From the NCBI GenBank assembly GCA_963966185.1, contig CAWZYM010000293.1:1348501-1412500 (forward strand): 64,000 bases of DNA, written 5' to 3'. Below the pieces are notes generated by a model that saw only the letters and a list, made by a program, of their open reading frames with translations, was not told the origin of the DNA and ran no database searches. Each line of letters opens with the position of its first letter. The first letter of the stretch is position 1. The stretch comes from Rhabditoides inermis. Lineage: Eukaryota; Nematoda; Chromadorea; Rhabditida; Rhabditidae. Both the position numbers and the translations under genes were made by a program. Positions 22,001 through 34,300 of the stretch are shown here, piece after piece.

Positions 22001-25000
22001 GTTTCCACACCTGTGCCATGCAAGAAAACAGGTTGAAAATGTACAGAAACCACTTCGGAATAATCTAATTCTTTCCAGTTGGCAAGTCAGAGATGCCTCT
22101 CACCGGGAAATGAAGTTTCCACACCTGTGCCATGCAAGAAAACAGGTTGAAAATGTACAGAAACCACTTCGGAATAATCTAATTCTTTCCAGTTGGCAAG
22201 TCAGAGATGCCTCTCGCCGGGAAATGATGTTTCCACACCTGTGCCATGCAAGAGAACAGGTTGAAAATGTACAGAAACCACTTCGGAATAATCCAATTCT
22301 TTCCAGTTGGCAAGTCAGAGATGCCTCTCACCGGGAAATGATGTTTCCACACCTGTGCCATGCAAGAAAACAGGTTGACAATGTACAGAAACCACTTCGG
22401 AATAATCTAATTCTTTCCAGTTGGCAAGTCAGCGATGCCTCTCACCGGGAAATGATGTTTCCACACCTGTGCCATGCAAGAAAACAGGTTGAAAATGTAC
22501 AGAAACCACTTCGGAATAACCTAATTCTTTCCAGTTGGCAAGTCAGCGATGCCTCTCACCGGGAAATGATGTTTCCACATCTGTGCCATGCAAGAAAACA
22601 GGTTGAAAATGTACAGAAACCACTTCGGAATAATCTAATTCTTTCTTGTTGGCAAGTCAGAGATGCCTCTCACCGGGAAATGATGTTTCCACACCTGTGC
22701 CATGCAAGAAAACAGGTTGAAAATGTACAGAAACCACTTCGGACTAATCTAATTCTTTCCAGTTGGCAAGTCAGAGATGCCTCTCACCGGGAATTGATGT
22801 TTCCACACCTGTGCCATGCAAGAAAACAGGTTGAAAATGTACAGAAACCACTTCGGACTAATCTAATTCTTTCCAGTTGGCAAGTCAGAGATGCCTCTCA
22901 CCGGGAATTGATGTTTCCACACATGTGCCATGCAAGAAAACAGGTTGAAAATGTACAGAAACCACTTCGGAACAATCTAATTCTTTCTTGTTGGCAAGTC
23001 AGAGATGCCTCTCACCGGGAAATGATGTTTCCACACCTGTGCCATGCAAGAAAACAGGTTGAAAATGTACAGAAACCACTTCGGAATAATCTAATTCTTT
23101 CCAGTTGGCAAGTCAGAGATGCCTCTCACCGGGAAATGATGTTTCCACACCTGTGCCATGCAAGAAAACAGGTTGAAAATGTACAGAAACCACTTCGGAA
23201 TAATCTAATTCTTTCCAGTTGGCAAGTCAGAGATGCCTCTCGCCGGGAAATGATGTTTCCACACCTGTGCCATGCAAGAAAACAGGTTGAAAATGTACAG
23301 AAACCACTTCGGAATAATCCAATTCTTTCCAGTTGGCAAGTCAGAGATGCCTCTCACCGGGAAATGATGTTTCCACACCTGTGCCATGCAAGAAAACAGG
23401 TTGAAAATGTACAGAAACCACTTCGGAATAATCCAATTCTTTCTTGTTGGCAAGTCAGCGATGCCTCTCACCGGGAAATGATGTTTCCACACCTGTGCCA
23501 TGCAAGAAAACAGGTTGACAATGTACAGAAACCACTTCGGAATAATCTAATTCTTTCCAGTTGGCAAGTCAGCGATGCCTCTCACCGGGAAATGATGTTT
23601 CCACACCTGTGCCATGCAAGAAAACAGGTTGACAATGTACAGAAACCACTTCGGACTAATCTAATTCTTTCCAGTTGGCAAGTCAGAGATGCCTCTCACC
23701 GGGAATTGATGTTTCCACACATGTGCCATGCAAGAAAACAGGTTGAAAATGTACAGAAACCACTTCGGAACAATCTAATTCTTTCTTGTTGGCAAGTCAG
23801 AGATGCCTCTCACCGGGAAATGATGTTTCCACACCTGTGCCATGCAAGAAAACAGGTTGAAAATGTACAGAAACCACTTCGGAATAATCTAATTCTTTCC
23901 AGTTGGCAAGTCAGAGATGCCTCTCACCGGGAAATGAAGTTTCCACACCTGTGCCATGCAAGAAAACAGGTTGAAAATGTACAGAAACCACTTCGGAATA
24001 ATCTAATTCTTTCCAGTTGGCAAGTCAGAGATGCCTCTCGCCGGGAAATGATGTTTCCACACCTGTGCCATGCAAGAGAACAGGTTGAAAATGTACAGAA
24101 ACCACTTCGGAATAATCCAATTCTTTCAGTTGGCAAGTCAGAGATGCCTCTCACCGGGAAATGATGTTTCCACACCTGTGCCATGCAAGAAAACAGGTTG
24201 ACAATGTACAGAAACCACTTCGGAATAATCTAATTCTTTCCAGTTGGCAAGTCAGCGATGCCTCTCACCGGAAAAAGATGTTTCCACACCTGTGCCATGC
24301 AAGAAAACAGGTTGAAAATGTACAGAAACCACTTCGGAATAACCTAATTCTTTCCAGTTGGCAAGTCAGCGATGCCTCTCACCGGGAAATGATGTTTCCA
24401 CATCTGTGCCATGCAAGAAAACAGGTTGAAAATGTACAGAAACCACTTCGGAATAATCTAATTCTTTCTTGTTGGCAAGTCAGAGATGCCTCTCACCGGG
24501 AAATGATGTTTCCACACCTGTGCCATGCAAGAAAACAGGTTGAAAATGTACAGAAACCACTTCGGACTAATCTAATTCTTTCCAGTTGGCAAGTCAGAGA
24601 TGCCTCTCACCGGGAATTGATGTTTCCACACCTGTGCCATGCAAGAAAACAGGTTGAAAATGTACAGAAACCACTTCGGACTAATCTAATTCTTTCCAGT
24701 TGGCAAGTCAGAGATGCCTCTCACCGGGAATTGATGTTTCCACACATGTGCCATGCAAGAAAACAGGTTGAAAATGTACAGAAACCACTTCGGAACAATC
24801 TAATTCTTTCTTGTTGGCAAGTCAGAGATGCCTCTCACCGGGAAATGATGTTTCCACACCTGTGCCATGCAAGAAAACAGGTTGAAAATGTACAGAAACC
24901 ACTTCGGAATAATCTAATTCTTTCCAGTTGGCAAGTCAGAGATGCCTCTCACCGGGAAATGATGTTTCCACACCTGTGCCATGCAAGAAAACAGGTTGAA

Positions 25001-26209
25001 AATGTACAGAAACCACTTCGGAATAATCTAATTCTTTCCAGTTGGCAAGTCAGAGATGCCTCTCGCCGGGAAATGATGTTTCCACACCTGTGCCATGCAA
25101 GAAAACAGGTTGAAAATGTACAGAAACCACTTCGGAATAATCCAATTCTTTCCAGTTGGCAAGTCAGAGATGCCTCTCACCGGGAAATGATGTTTCCACA
25201 CCTGTGCCATGCAAGAAAACAGGTTGAAAATGTACAGAAACCACTTCGGAATAATCTAATTCTTTCCAGTTGGCAAGTCAGCGATGCCTCTCACCGGGAA
25301 ATGATGTTTCCACACCTGTGCCATGCAAGAAAACAGGTTGACAATGTACAGAAACCACTTCGGAATAATCTAATTCTTTCCAGTTGGCAAGTCAGCGATG
25401 CCTCTCACCGGGAAATGATGTTTCCACACCTGTGCCATGCAAGAAAACAGGTTGACAATGTACAGAAACCACTTCGGACTAATCTAATTCTTTCCAGTTG
25501 GCAAGTCAGAGATGCCTCTCACCGGGAATTGATGTTTCCACACATGTGCCATGCAAGAAAACAGGTTGAAAATGTACAGAAACCACTTCGGAACAATCTA
25601 ATTCTTTCTTGTTGGCAAGTCAGAGATGCCTCTCACCGGGAAATGATGTTTCCACACCTGCGCCATGCAAGAAAACAGGTTGAAAATGTACAGAAACCAC
25701 TTCGGAATAATCTAATTCTTTCCAGTTGGCAAGTCAGAGATGCCTCTCACCGGGAAATGAAGTTTCCACACCTGTGCCATGCAAGAAAACAGGTTGAAAA
25801 TGTACAGAAACCACTTCGGAATAATCTAATTCTTTCCAGTTGGCAAGTCAGAGATGCCTCTCGCCGGGAAATGATGTTTCCACACCTGTGCCATGCAAGA
25901 GAACAGGTTGAAAATGTACAGAAACCACTTCGGAATAATCCAATTCTTTCCAGTTGGCAAGTCAGAGATGCCTCTCACCGGGAAATGATGTTTCCACACC
26001 TGTGCCATGCAAGAAAACAGGTTGACAATGTACAGAAACCACTTCGGAATAATCTAATTCTTTCCAGTTGGCAAGTCAGCGATGCCTCTCACCGGGAAAT
26101 GATGTTTCCACACCTGTGCCATGCAAGAAAACAGGTTGAAAATGTACAGAAACCACTTCGGAATAATCTAATTCTTCCCAGTTGGCAAGTCAGAGATGCC
26201 TCTCACCGG
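19030..26209 (+). repeat. 16/17-monomer EL/TN/MK/P HOR, repeated
   Basis: The EL monomer with cacctg starts at 19030, 20853, 22791 and 24614, spacings of 1823, 1938 and 1823 bp. The 16-monomer order is EL with TN, EL-HM, plain, tcgccgg, P, a second P or gcgat monomer, gacaat, gacaat with TN, EL-HM, plain, MK/tcgccgg, gcaagagaac with P, gacaat, gcgat with aacctaatt, catctg, TN. The middle copy is 17 monomers long because the MK monomer is doubled (about 21998-22225). Single-base losses near 19308 (aatgtaagaaacc) and 24127 (ttctttcagttgg) explain the two 1823 values. The last copy ends in a G tag at 26210. A private caccaggaaatg lies at about 20737 and a private ctgcgccatg at about 25660. Confidence 0.92.
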
Positions 26210-29200
26210 AAATGATGTTTCCACACCTTTGCCATGCAAGAAAACAGGTTGAAAATGTACAGAAACCACTTCGGAATAATCTAATTCTTTCCAGTTGGCA
26301 AGTCAGAGATGCCTCTCACCGGGAAATGATGTTTCCACACCTGTGCCATGCAAGAAAACAGGTTGAAAATGTACAGAAACCAGCTCGGAATAATCTAATT
26401 CTTTCCAGTTGGCAAGTCAGCGATGCCTCTCACCGGGAAATGATGTTTCCACATCTGTGCCATGCAAGAAAACAGGTTAAAAATGTACAGAAACCCCTTC
26501 GGAATAATCTAATTCTTTCCAGTTGGCAAGTCAGAGATGCCTCTCACCGGGAAATGATGTTTCCACACCTGTGCCATGCAAGAAAACAGGTTGAAAATGT
26601 ACAGAAACCACTTCGGAATAATCTAATTCTTTCCAGTTGGCAAGTCAGCGATGCCTCTCACCGGGAAATGATGTTTCACATCTGTGCCATGCAAGAAAAC
26701 AGGTTGAAAATGTACAGAAACCACTTCGGAATAATCTAATTCTTCCCAGTTGGCAAGTCAGAGATGCCTCTCACCGGAAATGATGTTTCCACACCTGTGC
26801 CATGCAAGAAAACAGGTTGAAAATGTACAGAAACCACTTCGGAATAATCTAATTCTTTCCAGTTGGCAAGTCAGAGATGCCTCTCACCGGGAAATGATGT
26901 TTCCACACCTGTGCCATGCAAGAAAACAGGTTGAAAATGTACAGTAACCACTTCGGAATAATCTAATTCTTTCCAGTTGGCAAGTCAGCGATGCCTCTCA
27001 CCGGGAAATGATGTTTCCACATCTGTGCCATGCAAGAAAACAGGTTAAAAATGTACAGAAACCCCTTCGGAATAATCTAATTCTTTCCAGTTGGCAAGTC
27101 AGCGATGCTTCCCACCGGGAAATGATGTTTCCACACCTGTGCCATGCAAGAAAACAGGTTGAAAATGTACAGAAACCACTTCGGAATAATCTAATTCTTT
27201 CCAGTTGGCAAGTCAGCGATGCCTCTCACCGGTAAATGATGTTTCACATCTGTGCCATGCAAGAAAACAGGTTGAAAATGTACAGAAACCACTTCGGAAT
27301 AATCTAATTCTTTCTTGTTGGCAAGTCAGCGATGCCTCTCACCGGGAAATGATGTTTCCACATCTGTGCCATGCAAGAAAACAGTTAAAAAATGTACAGA
27401 AACCACTTCGGAATAATCTAATTCTTTCCAGTTGGCAAGTCAGAGATGCCTCTCACCGGGAAATGATGTTTCCACACCTGTGCCATGCAAGAAAACAGGT
27501 TGAAAATGTACAGAAACCACTTCGAAATAGTCTAATTCTTTCCAGTTGGCAAGTCAGCGATGCTTCCCACCGGGAAATGATGTTTCCACACCTGTGCCAT
27601 GCAAGAAAACAGGTTGAAAATGTACAGAAACCACTTCGGAATAATCTAATTCTTTCCAGTTGGCAAGTCAGCGATGCCTCTCACCGGGAAATGATGTTTC
27701 ACATCTGTGCCATGCAAGAAAACAGGTTGAAAATGTACAGAAACCACTTCGGAATAATCTAATTCTTTCTTGTTGGCAAGTCAGCGATGCCTCTCACCGG
27801 GAAATGATGTTTCACATCTGTGCCATGCAAGAAAACAGGTTGAAAATGTACAGAAACCACTTCGGAATAATCTAATTTTTTCTTGTTGGCAAGTCAGCGA
27901 TGCCTCTCACCGGGAAAAGATGTTTCCACACCTGTGCCATGCAAGAAAACAGATTGAAAATGTACAGAAACCACTTCGGAAAAATATAATTCTTTCTTGT
28001 TGGCAAGTCAGCGATGCCTCTCACCGGGAAATGATGTTTCCACACATGTGCCATGCAAGAAAACAGGTTGAAAATGTACAGAAACCACTTCGGAACAATC
28101 TAATTCTTTCTTGTTGGCAAGTCAGCGATGCCTCTCACCGGGAAATGATGTTTCCACATCTGTGCCATGCAAGAAAACAGTTAAAAAATGTACAGAAACC
28201 ACTTCGGAATAATCTAATTCTTTCCAGTTGGCAAGTCAGAGATGCCTCTCACCGGGAAATGATGTTTCCACACCTGTGCCATGCAAGAAAACAGGTTGAA
28301 AATGTACAGAAACCACTTCGAAATAGTCTAATTCTTTCCAGTTGGCAAGTCAGCGATGCTTCCCACCGGGAAATGATGTTTCCACACCTGTGCCATGCAA
28401 GAAAACAGGTTGAAAATGTACAGAAACCACTTCGGAATAATCTAATTCTTTCCAGTTGGCAAGTCAGCGATGCCTCTCACCGGGAAATGATGTTTCCACA
28501 CCTGTGCCATGCAAGAAAACAGATTGAAAATGTACAGAAACCACTTCGGAAAAATATAATTCTTTCTTGTTGGCAAGTCAGCGATGCCTCTCACCGGGAA
28601 ATGATGTTTCCACACATGTGCCATGCAAGAAAACAGGTTGAAAATGTACAGAAACCACTTCGGAACAATCTAATTCTTTCTTGTTGGCAAGTCAGCGATG
28701 CCTCTCACCGGGAAATGATGTTTCCACATCTGTGCCATGCAAGAAAACAGTTAAAAAATGTACAGAAACCACTTCGGAATAATCTAATTCTTTCCAGTTG
28801 GCAAGTCAGCGATGCCTCTCACCGGGAAATGATGTTTCCACACCTGTGCCATGCAAGAAAACAGGTTGAAAATGTACAGAAACCACTTCGAAATAGTCTA
28901 ATTCTTTCCAGTTGGCAAGTCAGCGATGCTTCCCACCGGGAAATGATGTTTCCACACCTGTGCCATGCAAGAAAACAGGTTGAAAATGTACAGAAACCAC
29001 TTCGGAATAATCTAATTCTTTCCAGTTGGCAAGTCAGCGATGCCTCTCACCGGGAAATGATGTTTCACATCTGTGCCATGCAAGAAAACAGGTTGAAAAT
29101 GTACAGAAACCACTTCGGAATAATCTAATTCTTTCTTGTTGGCAAGTCAGCGATGCCTCTCACCGGGAAATGATGTTTCACATCTGTGCCATGCAAGAAA

Positions 29201-31399
29201 ACAGGTTGAAAATGTACAGAAACCACTTCGGAATAATCTAATTCTTTCTTGTTGGCAAGTCAGCGATGCCTCTCACCGGGAAAAGATGTTTCCACACCTG
29301 TGCCATGCAAGAAAACAGATTGAAAATGTACAGAAACCACTTCGGAAAAATATAATTCTTTCTTGTTGGCAAGTCAGCGATGCCTCTCACCGGGAAATGA
29401 TGTTTCCACACATGTGCCATGCAAGAAAACAGGTTGAAAATGTACAGAAACCACTTCGGAACAATCTAATTCTTTCTTGTTGGCAAGTCAGAGATGCCTC
29501 TCACCGGGAAATGATGTTTCCACACCTGTGCCATGCAAGAAAACAGGTTGAAAATGTACAGAAACCACTTCGGAATAATCTAATTCTTTCCAGTTGGCAA
29601 GTCAGCGATGCCTCTCACCGGTAAATGATGTTTCACATCTGTGCCATGCAAGAAAACAGGTTGAAAATGTACAGAAACCACTTCGGAATAATCTAATTCT
29701 TTCTTGTTGGCAAGTCAGCGATGCCTCTCACCGGGAAATGATGTTTCCACATCTGTGCCATGCAAGAAAACAGTTAAAAAATGTACAGAAACCACTTCGG
29801 AATAATCTAATTCTTTCCAGTTGGCAAGTCAGAGATGCCTCTCACCGGGAAATGATGTTTCCACACCTGTGCCATGCAAGAAAACAGGTTGAAAATGTAC
29901 AGAAACCACTTCGAAATAGTCTAATTCTTTCCAGTTGGCAAGTCAGCGATGCTTCCCACCGGGAAATGATGTTTCCACACCTGTGCCATGCAAGAAAACA
30001 GGTTGAAAATGTACAGAAACCACTTCGGAATAATCTAATTCTTTCCAGTTGGCAAGTCAGCGATGCCTCTCACCGGGAAATGATGTTTCACATCTGTGCC
30101 ATGCAAGAAAACAGGTTGAAAATGTACAGAAACCACTTCGGAATAATCTAATTCTTTCTTGTTGGCAAGTCAGCGATGCCTCTCACCGGGAAATGATGTT
30201 TCACATCTGTGCCATGCAAGAAAACAGGTTGAAAATGTACAGAAACCACTTCGGAATAATCTAATTTTTTCTTGTTGGCAAGTCAGCGATGCCTCTCACC
30301 GGGAAAAGATGTTTCCACACCTGTGCCATGCAAGAAAACAGATTGAAAATGTACAGAAACCACTTCGGAAAAATATAATTCTTTCTTGTTGGCAAGTCAG
30401 CGATGCCTCTCACCGGGAAATGATGTTTCCACACATGTGCCATGCAAGAAAACAGGTTGAAAATGTACAGAAACCACTTCGGAACAATCTAATTCTTTCT
30501 TGTTGGCAAGTCAGCGATGCCTCTCACCGGGAAATGATGTTTCCACATCTGTGCCATGCAAGAAAACAGTTAAAAAATGTACAGAAACCACTTCGGAATA
30601 ATCTAATTCTTTCCAGTTGGCAAGTCAGAGATGCCTCTCACCGGGAAATGATGTTTCCACACCTGTGCCATGCAAGAAAACAGGTTGAAAATGTACAGAA
30701 ACCACTTCGAAATAGTCTAATTCTTTCCAGTTGGCAAGTCAGCGATGCTTCCCACCGGGAAATGATGTTTCCACACCTGTGCCATGCAAGAAAACAGGTT
30801 GAAAATGTACAGAAACCACTTCGGAATAATCTAATTCTTTCCAGTTGGCAAGTCAGCGATGCCTCTCACCGGGAAATGATGTTTCACATCTGTGCCATGC
30901 AAGAAAACAGGTTGAAAATGTACAGAAACCACTTCGGAATAATCTAATTCTTTCTTGTTGGCAAGTCAGCGATGCCTCTCACCGGGAAATGATGTTTCAC
31001 ATCTGTGCCATGCAAGAAAACAGGTTGAAAATGTACAGAAACCACTTCGGAATAATCTAATTCTTTCTTGTTGGCAAGTCAGCGATGCCTCTCACCGGGA
31101 AAAGATGTTTCCACACCTGTGCCATGCAAGAAAACAGATTGAAAATGTACAGAAACCACTTCGGAAAAATATAATTCTTTCTTGTTGGCAAGTCAGCGAT
31201 GCCTCTCACCGGGAAATGATGTTTCCACACATGTGCCATGCAAGAAAACAGGTTGAAAATGTACAGAAACCACTTCGGAACAATCTAATTCTTTCTTGTT
31301 GGCAAGTCAGAGATGCCTCTCACCGGGAAATGATGTTTCCACACCTGTGCCATGCAAGAAAACAGGTTGAAAATGTACAGAAACCACTTCGGAATAATC
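25902..31399 (+). repeat. 5459-bp, 48-monomer block, copy 1
   Basis: This is the first of two adjacent copies of a 48-monomer block (48 x 114 = 5472, minus 13 deletion monomers = 5459; I count exactly 13 D or G monomers inside). Markers include G starts at 26210 and 26778, cagctcgg at about 26381, an in-frame TAA (acagtaacc) at about 26944, TAA tags at 27233 and 29622, and ctaattttttcttg at about 27873 and 30253. K tags start at 27914, 29280, 30303 and 31099, giving sub-repeats of 12, 9 and 7 monomers. The first contains a five-monomer (570-bp) internal duplication. Limits are given to within about 40 bp. Confidence 0.93.
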
Positions 31400-34300
31400 C
31401 AATTCTTTCCAGTTGGCAAGTCAGAGATGCCTCTCACCGGGAAATGATGTTTCCACACCTGTGCCATGCAAGAAAACAGGTTGACAATGTACAGAAACCA
31501 CTTCGGAATAATCTAATTCTTTCCAGTTGGCAAGTCAGCGATGCCTCTCACCGGGAAATGATGTTTCCACACCTGTGCCATGCAAGAAAACAGGTTGAAA
31601 ATGTACAGAAACCACTTCGGAATAATCTAATTCTTCCCAGTTGGCAAGTCAGAGATGCCTCTCACCGGAAATGATGTTTCCACACCTTTGCCATGCAAGA
31701 AAACAGGTTGAAAATGTACAGAAACCACTTCGGAATAATCTAATTCTTTCCAGTTGGCAAGTCAGAGATGCCTCTCACCGGGAAATGATGTTTCCACACC
31801 TGTGCCATGCAAGAAAACAGGTTGAAAATGTACAGAAACCAGCTCGGAATAATCTAATTCTTTCCAGTTGGCAAGTCAGCGATGCCTCTCACCGGGAAAT
31901 GATGTTTCCACATCTGTGCCATGCAAGAAAACAGGTTAAAAATGTACAGAAACCCCTTCGGAATAATCTAATTCTTTCCAGTTGGCAAGTCAGAGATGCC
32001 TCTCACCGGGAAATGATGTTTCCACACCTGTGCCATGCAAGAAAACAGGTTGAAAATGTACAGAAACCACTTCGGAATAATCTAATTCTTTCCAGTTGGC
32101 AAGTCAGCGATGCCTCTCACCGGGAAATGATGTTTCACATCTGTGCCATGCAAGAAAACAGGTTGAAAATGTACAGAAACCACTTCGGAATAATCTAATT
32201 CTTCCCAGTTGGCAAGTCAGAGATGCCTCTCACCGGAAATGATGTTTCCACACCTGTGCCATGCAAGAAAACAGGTTGAAAATGTACAGAAACCACTTCG
32301 GAATAATCTAATTCTTTCCAGTTGGCAAGTCAGAGATGCCTCTCACCGGGAAATGATGTTTCCACACCTGTGCCATGCAAGAAAACAGGTTGAAAATGTA
32401 CAGTAACCACTTCGGAATAATCTAATTCTTTCCAGTTGGCAAGTCAGCGATGCCTCTCACCGGGAAATGATGTTTCCACATCTGTGCCATGCAAGAAAAC
32501 AGGTTAAAAATGTACAGAAACCCCTTCGGAATAATCTAATTCTTTCCAGTTGGCAAGTCAGCGATGCTTCCCACCGGGAAATGATGTTTCCACACCTGTG
32601 CCATGCAAGAAAACAGGTTGAAAATGTACAGAAACCACTTCGGAATAATCTAATTCTTTCCAGTTGGCAAGTCAGCGATGCCTCTCACCGGTAAATGATG
32701 TTTCACATCTGTGCCATGCAAGAAAACAGGTTGAAAATGTACAGAAACCACTTCGGAATAATCTAATTCTTTCTTGTTGGCAAGTCAGCGATGCCTCTCA
32801 CCGGGAAATGATGTTTCCACATCTGTGCCATGCAAGAAAACAGTTAAAAAATGTACAGAAACCACTTCGGAATAATCTAATTCTTTCCAGTTGGCAAGTC
32901 AGAGATGCCTCTCACCGGGAAATGATGTTTCCACACCTGTGCCATGCAAGAAAACAGGTTGAAAATGTACAGAAACCACTTCGAAATAGTCTAATTCTTT
33001 CCAGTTGGCAAGTCAGCGATGCTTCCCACCGGGAAATGATGTTTCCACACCTGTGCCATGCAAGAAAACAGGTTGAAAATGTACAGAAACCACTTCGGAA
33101 TAATCTAATTCTTTCCAGTTGGCAAGTCAGCGATGCCTCTCACCGGGAAATGATGTTTCACATCTGTGCCATGCAAGAAAACAGGTTGAAAATGTACAGA
33201 AACCACTTCGGAATAATCTAATTCTTTCTTGTTGGCAAGTCAGCGATGCCTCTCACCGGGAAATGATGTTTCACATCTGTGCCATGCAAGAAAACAGGTT
33301 GAAAATGTACAGAAACCACTTCGGAATAATCTAATTTTTTCTTGTTGGCAAGTCAGCGATGCCTCTCACCGGGAAAAGATGTTTCCACACCTGTGCCATG
33401 CAAGAAAACAGATTGAAAATGTACAGAAACCACTTCGGAAAAATATAATTCTTTCTTGTTGGCAAGTCAGCGATGCCTCTCACCGGGAAATGATGTTTCC
33501 ACACATGTGCCATGCAAGAAAACAGGTTGAAAATGTACAGAAACCACTTCGGAACAATCTAATTCTTTCTTGTTGGCAAGTCAGCGATGCCTCTCACCGG
33601 GAAATGATGTTTCCACATCTGTGCCATGCAAGAAAACAGTTAAAAAATGTACAGAAACCACTTCGGAATAATCTAATTCTTTCCAGTTGGCAAGTCAGAG
33701 ATGCCTCTCACCGGGAAATGATGTTTCCACACCTGTGCCATGCAAGAAAACAGGTTGAAAATGTACAGAAACCACTTCGAAATAGTCTAATTCTTTCCAG
33801 TTGGCAAGTCAGCGATGCTTCCCACCGGGAAATGATGTTTCCACACCTGTGCCATGCAAGAAAACAGGTTGAAAATGTACAGAAACCACTTCGGAATAAT
33901 CTAATTCTTTCCAGTTGGCAAGTCAGCGATGCCTCTCACCGGGAAATGATGTTTCCACACCTGTGCCATGCAAGAAAACAGATTGAAAATGTACAGAAAC
34001 CACTTCGGAAAAATATAATTCTTTCTTGTTGGCAAGTCAGCGATGCCTCTCACCGGGAAATGATGTTTCCACACATGTGCCATGCAAGAAAACAGGTTGA
34101 AAATGTACAGAAACCACTTCGGAACAATCTAATTCTTTCTTGTTGGCAAGTCAGCGATGCCTCTCACCGGGAAATGATGTTTCCACATCTGTGCCATGCA
34201 AGAAAACAGTTAAAAAATGTACAGAAACCACTTCGGAATAATCTAATTCTTTCCAGTTGGCAAGTCAGCGATGCCTCTCACCGGGAAATGATGTTTCCAC

